A DNA stretch of 64,000 bases. It comes from Corynebacterium fournieri (GTDB lineage Bacteria > Actinomycetota > Actinomycetes > Mycobacteriales > Mycobacteriaceae). The translations under genes were made by a program, and so were the position numbers. The stretch's first letter is position 1. Each line of letters begins with the position of its first letter. Below are positions 47,297 through 56,450 of the stretch, in pieces. The stretch is taken from the NCBI RefSeq assembly GCF_030408775.1, contig NZ_CP047210.1:1426001-1490000 (forward strand), in the 5' to 3' direction. Under the pieces are notes generated by a model, which did not search any database, was not told where the DNA came from, and was given only the letters and a program-made list of their open reading frames with translations.

Positions 47297-48118
47297 CTAC
47301 TGCTGGATGTCCGGGTCGTCCACGCCCTGCATGCGGTTGACCGGGAAGACCACGGCCTTGACCTTGCCGCGGATGTTCTCCTCCGGGATGGTGCCCTCGA
47401 ACTGGTCACCCATGTGCGCGCGGGAGTCGAGGGAGTTGGTGCGGTTGTCGCCCATCATGAAGTAGTTGCCCTCCGGCACCGTCACAGGGCCGAAGTAAGG
47501 CCCGCCGCACGCGTCGGAGCCCGTTGTCAGGTCCACTGGGTAGAAGTTGGGCTGCAGGGTGTAAGACTGGTCGATCGGCTTGCCGTCGACCATGATCGCC
47601 GGGTCCCCCGCCTGGCAGGACACGGTCTGTCCACCGGTGGCGATAATGCGCTTGACCAGAGTGTTTTCGTCCTTCGGCACTAAGCCGACCCAGGATCCGA
47701 CCTCCTGCATGCCGCGCACGACAGGGTTGGAGGAACGATTGGAGTCAAACCCGGTGTTCCAGGAGTCGGTGCCGGCGAAGACGATCACGTCGCCCGGCTC
47801 CGGGTCAGAGAAGTAGTAGCTGACCTTCTCCACGAAGATGCGGTCGCCGGAGCCTGCCTCGCCGTGCAGCGTGGGCTCCATGGAGGCGGACGGGATGACG
47901 TAGAGGCGGCCGATGAACGTCTGGATCACGAACATGATCAGCAGCGTCAGCACGACCACGACCGGGATCTCCACGTACCAGGGAAGCTCCTTTTTCTCTT
48001 CCCGGGCTGTGGTTTGGGCCTCGACCTCGAACTGCGAGTCGGCCGCGGCGTAGGGGTTGCGGGGCTGTGCAGGCGTGGAAGCGTTCGGTTCGCCTGCGGG
48101 TCCGTTCACGTTGGTCAC
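47297..48118 (-). CDS. lepB: Signal peptidase I
   Basis: Cleaves Sec and Tat signal peptides at the membrane. The 273-aa protein has a ~45-residue cytoplasmic tail, one transmembrane helix ([17 protein letters not shown]), the catalytic Ser in [11 protein letters not shown], the Lys in [10 protein letters not shown] and the [11 protein letters not shown] box. The GTG at 48118 is chosen because TAACGT lies 7 nt upstream, a leaderless start; the frame is open further upstream. lepB-rnhB-DUF2469 follow with almost no gaps. Confidence 0.94.
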   Translation of the reverse strand: MTNVNGPAGEPNASTPAQPRNPYAAADSQFEVEAQTTAREEKKELPWYVEIPVVVVLTLLIMFVIQTFIGRLYVIPSASMEPTLHGEAGSGDRIFVEKVSYYFSDPEPGDVIVFAGTDSWNTGFDSNRSSNPVVRGMQEVGSWVGLVPKDENTLVKRIIATGGQTVSCQAGDPAIMVDGKPIDQSYTLQPNFYPVDLTTGSDACGGPYFGPVTVPEGNYFMMGDNRTNSLDSRAHMGDQFEGTIPEENIRGKVKAVVFPVNRMQGVDDPDIQQ

Positions 48119-48125
48119 CCGGGAT

Positions 48126-48131
48126 ACGTTA
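48126..48131 (-). promoter_or_regulatory. Putative -10 of lepB (leaderless)
   Basis: TAACGT on the minus strand, 7 nt before the GTG at 48118. Confidence 0.5.
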
Positions 48132-48192
48132 GCACCGCCACCGACGCCACCGATACTGCCCGACGAGCAACGGTGCGCCGCAAATGCGAAGC

Positions 48193-48220
48193 GCCCCGCC
48201 CGAGACAACTCGGACGGGGC
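48193..48220 (-). terminator. Terminator after rplS
   Basis: GCCCCGCCCGAG (48193-48204) pairs with CTCGGACGGGGC (48209-48220) with one mismatch and a 4-nt loop. It lies 18 nt after the rplS stop on the minus strand; the U-tract is poor. Confidence 0.7.
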
Positions 48221-48237
48221 ACTGGTACGCGCTGAAA

Positions 48238-48585
48238 CTAGCGGCGCTCCTTGATGCGGGCAGCCTTGCCGCGCAGGTTGCGCATGTAGTACAGCTTGGC
48301 GCGGCGGACGTCGCCCTTGCGCACAACCTCGATCTTCTCGATGTTCGGGGAGTGCACCGGGAAGGTACGCTCAACCGCGATACCGAAGGAGACCTTGCGC
48401 ACGGTGAAGGTCTCGCGGATGCCAGCGCCCTGACGGCGCACGACGAAGCCGGTGAAGACCTGGGTACGGGTCACAGAACCCTCGATAACCTTGACGTGGA
48501 CGTCGAGGGTGTCGCCCGGGCGGAAGTCCGGGATGTCGTCGCGCAGCTGGCCTGCGTCGACAAGATCAATGATGCCGTTGCTCAT
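48238..48585 (-). CDS. rplS: 50S ribosomal protein L19
   Basis: A 115-aa protein at the subunit interface. It has [61 protein letters not shown] and [19 protein letters not shown], which is the full L19 sequence pattern. AAAGGA precedes the ATG. In many bacteria rplS follows trmD; here tex and a Dcu carrier gene lie between. Confidence 0.97.
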   Translation of the reverse strand: MSNGIIDLVDAGQLRDDIPDFRPGDTLDVHVKVIEGSVTRTQVFTGFVVRRQGAGIRETFTVRKVSFGIAVERTFPVHSPNIEKIEVVRKGDVRRAKLYYMRNLRGKAARIKERR

Positions 48586-48698
48586 GAAAGCAATCCTTTA
48601 CGTGTTCGGACAGAGGACCCTGGCGGCACTTCCCCTCTGGGGCGCTCGGCCGGTTCGTGTCGATTACAAGAACCTGCAAGATGTTACATACGCGCCGG

Positions 48699-50993
48699 TC
48701 ACTTGCCAAATCCGGCGCGCTTGAGCGCGTCCGCCATGGAGCCGGATGCTTGACGACGCTCCTCCGGCCGCCCTCCACCACGGTTCCTTTTGCCCTGCCG
48801 GTTCTTGCCACCCTGGTTGCGTCCCTTTTTCGGTGCGGGTTGGCCGGGTTCGTCGTCAAGCCGCAAGCTCAGCCCGATGCGGTCGCGGGCCACGTCAACG
48901 TCCATGACCTTGACCTTCACCACCTCACCCGAGCGCACCACCTCGTGCGGGTCGGAGACGAAGGAGTGGCTCATGGCGGAGACATGGACCAGGCCGTCCT
49001 GGTGCACGCCCACGTCGACGAAGGCGCCGAAGGCGGCGACGTTGGTCACCGTGCCTTCCAGGATCATGCCCGGAGTGAGGTCTTTGACCTCGTTGACGCC
49101 TTCCTTGAACTCGGCGGTCTTGAATTCCGGGCGCGGGTCGCGGCCCGGCTTATCCAGCTCGGCGAGGATGTCGGTGACGGTGGGCACGCCGAAGGTGGCG
49201 TCGGCGAAGTCCTCGGGCTTGAGCTTCGTCAGCACCGCCGTGTTGCCGATGAGCTGCTCAGTGTTGAGCCCCGTGGCCTGAGCCACACGCTCGACTACCG
49301 GGTAGGCCTCCGGGTGCACCGCCGACCCGTCGAGCGGGTTTGAGCCGCCCTGGATGCGCAAGAAGCCGGCAGCCTGCTCGAACGCCTTCGGACCCAGGCG
49401 CGGGACCTTGCCCAGTTCCTTGCGGGTGGTAAACCGGCCGTGCTCGTCGCGGTAGGCCACGATATTTTTCGCCACCGTGCCGGACAGGCCGGCAACGCGC
49501 TCGAGCAGCGGCGCGGAGGCGGTGTTGACGTCCACACCGACGGAGTTCACCGCATCTTCGACCACCGCATCCAGCGTCTGCGCGAGCGCGGTCTGGTTCA
49601 CGTCGTGCTGGTACTGGCCCACACCGATGGACTTCGGGTCCACCTTGACCAACTCCGCCAGCGGGTCCTGCAAGCGCCGCGCGATAGACACCGCGGAGCG
49701 CAGCGAGACATCCATGTCCGGGAACTCCTCCGCCGCGATCGGGCTGGCGGAATACACCGACGCACCGGATTCGGAGACCACCACCGGGGTGGGCCGCTTC
49801 CCGCCGGCCTGCGCAATCAGATCCGCGACCTCGCCCGCGAGCTTCTCCGACTCGCGCGAAGCGGTGCCGTTGCCCACCGCAATCAGTTCCACGCCATGCT
49901 GCGCGGCAAGCGACGCCAGCTCCGCGCGGGAGGCGTCCCAACGGTTCTGCGGCTGGTGCGGGTAAACAATGGTGGTGGCCAGCACCTTGCCGGTCTCGTC
50001 CACCACCGCGCACTTGACACCGTTGCGGTACCCCGGATCCAGCGCCAGGGTGGCGCGCTGTCCGGCGGGCGCAGCGAGCAGCACGTCGCGCAGGTTGGTC
50101 TTGAACACCTGCAGCGCGCCGTCTTCCGCCTTCTCTTTCAAGCGCATACGGGTATCCAAGTTCGCAGAAACCTGCAGCTTGGTGCGCCAGCCCCAGCGCA
50201 CGGCCTTGGCCAGCCACTGGGAATCCTGCACTGGCAGGTCGAAGCGTTCGGCGATCATGCCCTCGTAGACGGTCTCCTCCCCCGGATCCATATCGAGCGT
50301 GAGCACGCCTTCCGCCTCGCCGCGAAGCAATGCCAGGATGCGGTGGCTGGGCAGTTTTTCAAACGGCTCGGAAAACTCGAAGTAGTCCGCGAACTTCGCC
50401 CCTTCAGTCTCCTTGCCTTCCACCACCGCAGAGCGCATCGCGCCCTGACCGTAAACGCGGTCGCGCACCTCGCCCACCAGGTCGGCGTCGGTGGCGAAGC
50501 GGTCCACCAAAATGGCGCGCGCGCCTTCGAGCGCGGCCTTCGCATCCGGGAAGCCCTCGGAGAGGAAGGCCTGGGCGAGTTGCTCGGGGTCGGCCGAAGG
50601 GTCGTCGATAAGCTGCTGCTCAAGCGCCTCCAGGCCCGCCTCGCGCGCGATGTCTGCCTTGGTCTTGCGACGCTTCTTGTACGGCAGGTAGAGGTCTTCC
50701 ACGCGCGCCTTGGTGTCGGCGGCGAGGATCGCCTGCTTCAACTCGTCGGTGAGTTTGCCCTGCTCCTCAATGCTTTCCAGCACTGCCTGCTTGCGCTCGG
50801 CGAGCTCGACCAGATAGGTGTTGCGCTCCTCTATGTGGCGCAACTGCGCGTCGTCGAGGCCGCCCGTTACCTCCTTGCGGTAGCGGGCGATAAACGGCAC
50901 GGTGTTGCCCTCAGCCAGCAGCTTGAGGGCCTGCTCGACCTGGTTGTCCCGAACGTTGAGTTCTTTCGCGATGGTGGCTGCGATTGATGTCAT
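48699..50993 (-). CDS. tex: Tex family RNA-binding transcription accessory protein
   Basis: A 764-aa protein with the Tex architecture: N-terminal helical domain (YRKEVTGGLDDAQLRHIEER), a YqgF-like RNase H fold (LALDPGYRNGVKCAVVD), helix-hairpin-helix repeats (SVGVDVNTASAPLLERVAGLSG) and a C-terminal S1 domain (GMILEGTVTNVAAFGAFVDVGVHQDGLVHVSAMS). A basic Arg/Gly tail and a final SMADALKRAGFGK follow. Tex binds RNA and associates with transcription elongation. TAAACT lies 7 nt before the ATG. Confidence 0.95.
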   Translation of the reverse strand: MTSIAATIAKELNVRDNQVEQALKLLAEGNTVPFIARYRKEVTGGLDDAQLRHIEERNTYLVELAERKQAVLESIEEQGKLTDELKQAILAADTKARVEDLYLPYKKRRKTKADIAREAGLEALEQQLIDDPSADPEQLAQAFLSEGFPDAKAALEGARAILVDRFATDADLVGEVRDRVYGQGAMRSAVVEGKETEGAKFADYFEFSEPFEKLPSHRILALLRGEAEGVLTLDMDPGEETVYEGMIAERFDLPVQDSQWLAKAVRWGWRTKLQVSANLDTRMRLKEKAEDGALQVFKTNLRDVLLAAPAGQRATLALDPGYRNGVKCAVVDETGKVLATTIVYPHQPQNRWDASRAELASLAAQHGVELIAVGNGTASRESEKLAGEVADLIAQAGGKRPTPVVVSESGASVYSASPIAAEEFPDMDVSLRSAVSIARRLQDPLAELVKVDPKSIGVGQYQHDVNQTALAQTLDAVVEDAVNSVGVDVNTASAPLLERVAGLSGTVAKNIVAYRDEHGRFTTRKELGKVPRLGPKAFEQAAGFLRIQGGSNPLDGSAVHPEAYPVVERVAQATGLNTEQLIGNTAVLTKLKPEDFADATFGVPTVTDILAELDKPGRDPRPEFKTAEFKEGVNEVKDLTPGMILEGTVTNVAAFGAFVDVGVHQDGLVHVSAMSHSFVSDPHEVVRSGEVVKVKVMDVDVARDRIGLSLRLDDEPGQPAPKKGRNQGGKNRQGKRNRGGGRPEERRQASGSMADALKRAGFGK

Positions 50994-51000
50994 TCGGGCG

Positions 51001-51006
51001 AGTTTA
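51001..51006 (-). promoter_or_regulatory. Putative -10 of tex (leaderless)
   Basis: TAAACT on the minus strand, 7 nt before the tex ATG at 50993. Confidence 0.55.
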
Positions 51007-51029
51007 GTCGCGCCTGTTTTGGGCCAGCT

Positions 51030-52415
51030 TTACAGCAGAACCTGCGCCAGAACCGAACCGACGACACACGAGGTGAACACCGAAATCGCACCCGGGACTA
51101 AGAAGGAGTGGTTGATCACGTACTTGCCAATGCGCGTCGTGCCCGTGCGGTCGAAGCCGATGCACGCCAGGTCCGACGGGTAGGTGGGCAAAATCCAGTA
51201 GCCGTAGGCGGCGCCGTAGAAGCCCACGATCACCTTCGGGTCGATGCCCAGCGCCAGACCGATCGGGGCAATGGACACGAGTGCGGCAGCCTGGGAGTTG
51301 ACCAGCTTGGACACAATAAGCAGCACGATCGCGTAGGCCCACGGCGCGGCCTCCACCACCGAGCCGAGCCCCTCCTCCAGCTGGTCGATGTGCGCCGCGA
51401 AGAACGTGTCCGCCATCCAGGCGACACCGAAGACCGAAAACACCGCGGTCATGCCAGCCTTGAACACCGGGGTCGAGGCGATCTTTTTATGGTCTACCTT
51501 GCAAAACAGCAGGATCAACGCACCCGCGAACAGCATCACCATCTGGATGGCAAGGTTCATCGAAAGCGGCTTCATGCCGCCCTCGCCGTCGTAGAACGCC
51601 GGGCGCAGGCCCTCGAAGGCGCCGAGGACGACCACGAATGCGATCGCGGCGAGGAACACCCACACTGCGTTCTTGGCGGTGCGCGGGAAGACCTCGTCCA
51701 TCAGCGAGTGGCTGGACTGGTTGATGGACTGCGCAAACACCGGGTCTTTCATCCGCTCCTGGAAGTGCGGGTCCTGGTCGAGGTCTTTGCCGCGGCGCAG
51801 CGACCACAGCGCGGCCAGGATGACACCGGACAGCGACGCCGGAATGGCGACCATGAGGATCTGCGGGATGGAGTATGCCTTGTCAATCACACCCGCATTT
51901 TCAGCCAGGATGGACGCGAGCGACACCGTCGCCACCGAGACTGGGGAGGCGGTGATGCCCATCTGCGCCGAGGTGGAGGAGACAGCCATGGGGCGCTCCG
52001 GCCGGATACCCTTCTTCAGCGCGATGTCCTCGATGATCGGGAACATGGTGTAGACGACGTGGCCGGTGCCGCACAGCACGGTGAGAAACCACGTGGTCAG
52101 CGGCGCGAGGATGGTGATGCGCTCGGGGTGGGCGCGCAACACCTTTTCCGCCTGCTGCATCATCACCTCCAGTCCGCGCGATTGTTGCAGCGTCGCGGCG
52201 CAGCCGATCACGGCGATGATGGTGAGCATCACGCCGACGGGTGGTTCGCCGGGCTCGAGCCCGAAGACGAACACCATCAGCATCAGGCCGATGCCGGAGA
52301 TGAGGCCGAGCCCCAGCCCGCCGTAGCGGGTGCCAAGCAGCAGGGCGCCGAGAATGATGACGATTTGCAGGACGATGGCGACCGCGGAGGTTGGGTCGAG
52401 CACTGACGCGAGCAT
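51030..52415 (-). CDS. Anaerobic C4-dicarboxylate carrier (Dcu family)
   Basis: A 461-aa polytopic protein with 10-12 hydrophobic segments. It matches the DcuA/DcuB family in blocks such as GVMLTIIAVIGCAATLQQSRGLEVMMQQAEKVLR, LTTWFLTVLCGTGHVVYTMFPIIEDIA, SSTSAQMGITASPVSVATVS and YWILPTYPSDLACIGFDRTGTTRIGKYVINHSF. These carriers exchange fumarate, malate, aspartate and succinate. AAAGGA precedes the ATG. It lies between trmD and tex, where it would normally interrupt a trmD-rplS block. Confidence 0.92.
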   Translation of the reverse strand: MLASVLDPTSAVAIVLQIVIILGALLLGTRYGGLGLGLISGIGLMLMVFVFGLEPGEPPVGVMLTIIAVIGCAATLQQSRGLEVMMQQAEKVLRAHPERITILAPLTTWFLTVLCGTGHVVYTMFPIIEDIALKKGIRPERPMAVSSTSAQMGITASPVSVATVSLASILAENAGVIDKAYSIPQILMVAIPASLSGVILAALWSLRRGKDLDQDPHFQERMKDPVFAQSINQSSHSLMDEVFPRTAKNAVWVFLAAIAFVVVLGAFEGLRPAFYDGEGGMKPLSMNLAIQMVMLFAGALILLFCKVDHKKIASTPVFKAGMTAVFSVFGVAWMADTFFAAHIDQLEEGLGSVVEAAPWAYAIVLLIVSKLVNSQAAALVSIAPIGLALGIDPKVIVGFYGAAYGYWILPTYPSDLACIGFDRTGTTRIGKYVINHSFLVPGAISVFTSCVVGSVLAQVLL

Positions 52416-52513
52416 GGGTGTCCTTTCTTGTGAACACGCGTAACACTCTCAACCCTATGCAGATATGGTCAGATCATTAAATTCTCACAGGGTGATGTTA
52501 GCCACCAGATCGG

Positions 52514-53578
52514 TTAAACCTCTACGGTCCGCCCCGACTCACAGGTTCCTACAACATCACCGACCGCGCGCGTGGCCTCTTCCAGCGGCAACGCGGTTCT
52601 CCCCTCGACGGTGAGCACGCCGCCCTCCTGCGCAATCCGGGTTGCCCGGTATCCCGCCTTCTTCAGCGCCCTGCGCATTTGCTTTGCGACGATTCGCTTC
52701 GCCCCACCCACCTGCAACGTCGTAACCACGTCGCGGGCGTCGAGCATGAACCGGTCGTCGTCGCTGAGATTTGCCTGCTCCAACAGCTCCGGGCGGACCG
52801 CACGCGTGCGCTTCAGCGACTGCTCGCGGCGCCAGGTTTCCACCTTGGCGTGGTCGCCGGACGTGAGCACCGCCGGTGCCTCGATGCCGCGCCACACCCT
52901 CGGTTTGGTGTAGCTGGGCCCTTCGAGCAAGCCGTCGGAGAAGCTGTCTTCCTCGTGGCTTTCCGTGTTGCCGAGCACGCCCGGGATCAGCCGCGTCACG
53001 GCCTCCGCGATGACCAGAACGGCGACCTCGCCGCCGATGAGCACATAGTCACCGATGGAGACCTCGCGCACCCGGTAACGATGTGCGGCGTCCTCGAAGA
53101 CGCGCTGGTCGATGCCCTCGTAGCGCCCGCACGCGAACACGATATGGCGCTCGCGCGACCAGGCCTGCGCATCCTTCTGCGTAAACGGCTTACCGGCCGG
53201 GGTGGGTACCAGCAGCAAGGGCTTGTCCGAGTCCTCTCCCTCGCCGTACGGACGGGGAGCCACCGCGTGGACGTCGTCGTGGCGCAGCTTGTCGTTGCGG
53301 TGAGCGACAGCGGAATCGAGGTCGGTGCCGGTGCGGCCTTTCGCGATCTCGTCGAGTGCGGGCCCCCACACCTCCGGCTTCATCACCATGCCCGGTCCCC
53401 CTCCCAGCGGCGGTGCGTCCACGGACTTGTGGTTGCCTTCCGCCCAATCACGCAGGTCGTGCACGCCCACGGAGAGGATCCCCTGTTCGATCGCCTTGCC
53501 CAGCAGCGCGTGGCGCAGCGGGTCGAGGTACTCGGGGAAGATGGTGACAACGTCTAAGCGCAGCTGCGGGTTAGACAT
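52514..53578 (-). CDS. trmD: tRNA (guanine-N1)-methyltransferase TrmD, extended
   Basis: Makes m1G37 next to the anticodon, preventing frameshifts. The SPOUT trefoil-knot core is present: DVVTIFPEYLDPL, GGGPGMVMKPEVW, FACGRYEGIDQR, VSIGDYVLIGGEVA and GLLEGPSYTKPRVWRG. At 354 aa it is much longer than usual (230-273). The extra parts are a ~35-residue insertion after the first lobe (AVAHRNDKLRHDDVH region) and a ~75-residue C-terminal extension of unknown fold, after DDDRFMLDA. The ATG at 53578 overlaps rimM by 8 nt; a TTG one codon upstream is possible. Confidence 0.93.
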   Translation of the reverse strand: MSNPQLRLDVVTIFPEYLDPLRHALLGKAIEQGILSVGVHDLRDWAEGNHKSVDAPPLGGGPGMVMKPEVWGPALDEIAKGRTGTDLDSAVAHRNDKLRHDDVHAVAPRPYGEGEDSDKPLLLVPTPAGKPFTQKDAQAWSRERHIVFACGRYEGIDQRVFEDAAHRYRVREVSIGDYVLIGGEVAVLVIAEAVTRLIPGVLGNTESHEEDSFSDGLLEGPSYTKPRVWRGIEAPAVLTSGDHAKVETWRREQSLKRTRAVRPELLEQANLSDDDRFMLDARDVVTTLQVGGAKRIVAKQMRRALKKAGYRATRIAQEGGVLTVEGRTALPLEEATRAVGDVVGTCESGRTVEV

Positions 53579-54071
53579 CAAGCAGGCCCTCAGGCGGGGT
53601 GATAACCAGGTAGCCCGCGTCCGCGTCGAGCTCCGGCACGAAGTCCATCACGAACGGGACCATGACGTCCTTGCCCTTGTAGTCGATCTCCAAGATCTTC
53701 CGGTTCGGCACATCCATCACGCCGGTGACCTCACCGACCTCTTCGTCGCCGTGGCGGACCTTCAGCCCGATCAGCTCGTGGTTGTAGTACTCGTCAGAGT
53801 CCTCGCCACGCTCCAGCGGCTCGGCGAAGAACTTCATGCCCCGCAGGCTGTCTGCCGCGGTGCGGTCCGGAACTTCTTCGAAGCTGACCAGCAGGCGCTT
53901 CTGGTGCGGGCGCACCGTCTTTACGGTCAGCTCCCGCTCTTTGCCCGCCTGGCGGCCGGCAAGCACAGCGCCGACGACGATGCGTTCTTCCGACTCGTCC
54001 GCCAACAACTCGACGGCAACTTCACCTTTCACGCCGTGGGACTTGACCACGCGGCCGATCTGCAGCTCCAT
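53571..54071 (-). CDS. rimM: Ribosome maturation factor RimM
   Basis: Binds S19 and 30S assembly intermediates. The 166-aa protein has the RimM N-terminal barrel IGRVVKSHGVKGEVAV and the PRC-barrel C-terminal half (YYNHELIGLKVRHGDEEVGEVTGVMDVPNRKILEI, MVPFVMDFVPELD). The ATG at 54071 is supported by TAGTCT 8 nt upstream. It is coupled to trmD but separated from rpsP by a 3.6-kb plus-strand cassette. Confidence 0.95.
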   Translation of the reverse strand: MELQIGRVVKSHGVKGEVAVELLADESEERIVVGAVLAGRQAGKERELTVKTVRPHQKRLLVSFEEVPDRTAADSLRGMKFFAEPLERGEDSDEYYNHELIGLKVRHGDEEVGEVTGVMDVPNRKILEIDYKGKDVMVPFVMDFVPELDADAGYLVITPPEGLLDV

Positions 54072-54079
54072 GGGTGCCA

Positions 54080-54085
54080 AGACTA
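54080..54085 (-). promoter_or_regulatory. Putative -10 of rimM (leaderless)
   Basis: TAGTCT on the minus strand, 8 nt before the rimM ATG. It would give rimM-trmD a promoter of their own. Confidence 0.5.
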
Positions 54086-54145
54086 TCAGCGGTGAATGCG
54101 ACCACTTCGCCCCCTTAAGCAGAAAGCTGCGACGCAGCCCAACTG

Positions 54146-54174
54146 TTGAGCCAGAGCGTAATCTGTGTCACTAT
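54146..54174 (+). promoter_or_regulatory. Putative promoter of the 739-aa/SWIM cassette
   Basis: TTGAGC (54146-54151), a 17-nt spacer and CACTAT (54169-54174), followed by a ~50-nt leader and AAGGA 6 nt before the ATG at 54231. Unlike most plus-strand genes here, it is not leaderless. Confidence 0.4.
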
Positions 54175-54230
54175 GCCGGTCACGTAACCGTCGACGAGCA
54201 AATGCTTCAGTCGATTCCTAAGGAAGCAAC

Positions 54231-56450
54231 ATGACCTACTTCGAGCAACTTGCCAAAGACATGTCGGAAAAGGACCATTTGATGTCCGTCAAATGGTGGC
54301 GCCCCGGCATGACCTTGGAAGAAGCCTACGAGACGATTCGTGCCCTCCCAATTGATCAAAAACACGAGATCGAGAACCCGAGCCAGCCCGAGCAGGGGGC
54401 GTGGAACCAATTCAGAGGTGACACGTTCATCCAGATTCGTCTGCGCGAACTGTTCGAGGGATACGCAATAGAGCACGGCGATCCGTATTTCATTGGGTTG
54501 ATGGGCCAGGCCGGATTTGAGCGCGACTTTCTTCTCTGGCACGACACCGAACTCCGAGAAGAACTGATTTGGCCGCTCTTCTCGCTCGCGGGCACCCAAG
54601 AAGTCAGTTTCACCACCATGGAGAAGACGTACTGGCCAGGCTGGGCAGAATCGCTTGTTGCGCTGGTGGACGAAGGTCTGCTGGACCGCGAACGCCTGCT
54701 CGACGAAATGCTCACGGCGCTGAACCGGGGTTTCCCCGCGTACCGCGTTCGCTGGTTTACCCAGCATTACGAGGATTTCGCGCCGACCGAGGAAGAAACC
54801 ACGAAGCGACAGCACCTGCTCATCGCCGCTATGGGCTCGGGGATCGGCTCTACTACCACGTTCGCAGTCAAGCAACTTTCTCGCCTGTCGGAGCTGGATG
54901 CGGACGGGTTTGTTGCCGCCGGCACCCACGCCCTGAGCGGGTCGAAGACGACTGCAATCACGGCGCTGAAAATGTTGGAGAAGATCGCGACCGAGCGCGA
55001 AGATCTGGCCGCGGGGATCGCTGATGCCGCGCAAACCGGCCTATACCACGCAAATGACGACGTCGTACGACGCAGTGCCGCGCTCCTACGCACGTTGGGC
55101 AAAGAGGAGCTCGTTGACGCCGCCCGCGACGTCCTGTCCCCTGTCATGGCGCTCGAATTGCTGGGCCCCCGGTACACCAGCCCGGAAGCCCCCACAGAGA
55201 CTTCCGCACCGTTAGGGCAGCCCGCTGAAGCGCAACCTGTCGCCCCGTGGACGGACGAGGATGCTTTGTTTCGCACCCGAGAGTTGCTCGCCGCACCAGA
55301 CGCGGTGGGCTTTGCGTTGCTCGTTGCGTGGCTGGCGGAAACTGGGCCGCGCGCGCTGGAGATTCTCAAACCGGTGCTGCCGAACGACAGCCCGTCGTCT
55401 ACTCTCCCCGATGTGCGGTGGCTATTGGTGCAATGCCGCAGCACTCCTGCCGAGGTAGAAGAAGCCAACGCGTATCGGCTGACGGTTGATATGAGGAGGA
55501 AATCGCTCCTGCGGGTCGTTGCCATCGTGCATGGGCTCGAACCCACGCGCACCCTACTTTCAACGCCAACGGACACCTTCGGCCGCGTGGACAACAAGGA
55601 ATTCGCCCGCCGCCTCGCCACATATTCAAACCCCGAAGACGTCTGGCCCGACGATGCCCTCCTCGCCCACCTGCGATTAGTGGACTTTCAGGAAGACAGC
55701 ACCGGACGTGTGCCCCTACAGGGAGTGCGAGCTGGGTGCGACTGCGTCCTGTGGACCCCGCCCGAAGACCGATGCACCGGATGCGGTGAAAGCCGCGTAT
55801 GGCTCCGCACCTCACAAGGGTGGAAACACCAAAGCACACAGCTCGAAGAGAAGCTGCCATTTCTGGCTTCCGCCCCGTTCAGCGTCACCTACTCCGCTGC
55901 CGGGCGCGCCATCGTCGCCCCGAGCTGCTTGGATGCCTACACCCACGACATGGAGAGCGGCCTGGACGACGGGATGTCGAACTACCCAGAAAAGCAGGAT
56001 CCCGCCATTGTCGACGTACTCACTTGGCACCCAGGAGAATGGTCGCCGCACACCGCCCGGTTCTTGGGCAAAGCCATGGCAAACAAAGACACTGAAATTC
56101 GCACAATCGCCACCGAGCTTGTGGCGACTGCACTCCCACGAGCCATCGGGGCGGACACCGCCGCGGAAGAATGGTCCAAGTTAGAAGACGTCATCCTTGG
56201 CCGATGGGCTGCCTCGCTTGAAGACGCCGCAACGCTTAACCCAATCTACGTCTGTGATCTCCTTGCGCAGTTATTGCCCAAGTTGGATCACAAGTCGCGC
56301 GACCTCGGCAAACTCATTGAGCTGTACCGAAACGTGCGACTAGCAACCGGAGAATCGGAGCTTGGTGCAGGGCTGCGCGAGTGGCTTGCAAACTTCAACG
56401 GGAAATCAAAGGCAGCGCTGGCAGCGTCGGCGTTGCTCAAGGAGGCATAG
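54231..56450 (+). CDS. 739-aa helical-repeat protein (tentatively DUF6493-like), partner of the SWIM protein
   Basis: No known enzyme motif was found. The protein is acidic and mostly helical. Residues ~190-310 (LLIAAMGSGIGSTTTFAVKQLSRLSEL onward) have the spacing of HEAT-type repeats, and the last ~150 residues are also helical. A Cys cluster GCDCVLWTPPEDRCTGCGES at about residues 500-520 (CxC...CxxC) could bind zinc. The stop is followed at once by the GTG of a SWIM-domain gene. This resembles the DUF6493/SWIM pair found with MoxR and VWA genes in other bacteria, but MoxR and VWA are absent here. By eye the base composition is lower in GC than the neighbours, suggesting acquisition. Confidence 0.7.
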   Translation: MTYFEQLAKDMSEKDHLMSVKWWRPGMTLEEAYETIRALPIDQKHEIENPSQPEQGAWNQFRGDTFIQIRLRELFEGYAIEHGDPYFIGLMGQAGFERDFLLWHDTELREELIWPLFSLAGTQEVSFTTMEKTYWPGWAESLVALVDEGLLDRERLLDEMLTALNRGFPAYRVRWFTQHYEDFAPTEEETTKRQHLLIAAMGSGIGSTTTFAVKQLSRLSELDADGFVAAGTHALSGSKTTAITALKMLEKIATEREDLAAGIADAAQTGLYHANDDVVRRSAALLRTLGKEELVDAARDVLSPVMALELLGPRYTSPEAPTETSAPLGQPAEAQPVAPWTDEDALFRTRELLAAPDAVGFALLVAWLAETGPRALEILKPVLPNDSPSSTLPDVRWLLVQCRSTPAEVEEANAYRLTVDMRRKSLLRVVAIVHGLEPTRTLLSTPTDTFGRVDNKEFARRLATYSNPEDVWPDDALLAHLRLVDFQEDSTGRVPLQGVRAGCDCVLWTPPEDRCTGCGESRVWLRTSQGWKHQSTQLEEKLPFLASAPFSVTYSAAGRAIVAPSCLDAYTHDMESGLDDGMSNYPEKQDPAIVDVLTWHPGEWSPHTARFLGKAMANKDTEIRTIATELVATALPRAIGADTAAEEWSKLEDVILGRWAASLEDAATLNPIYVCDLLAQLLPKLDHKSRDLGKLIELYRNVRLATGESELGAGLREWLANFNGKSKAALAASALLKEA

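Noticed and set aside
49440-50987. A 515-aa plus-strand open frame opposite tex
   Set aside because: Antisense shadow of tex; no motif or ribosome-binding site.
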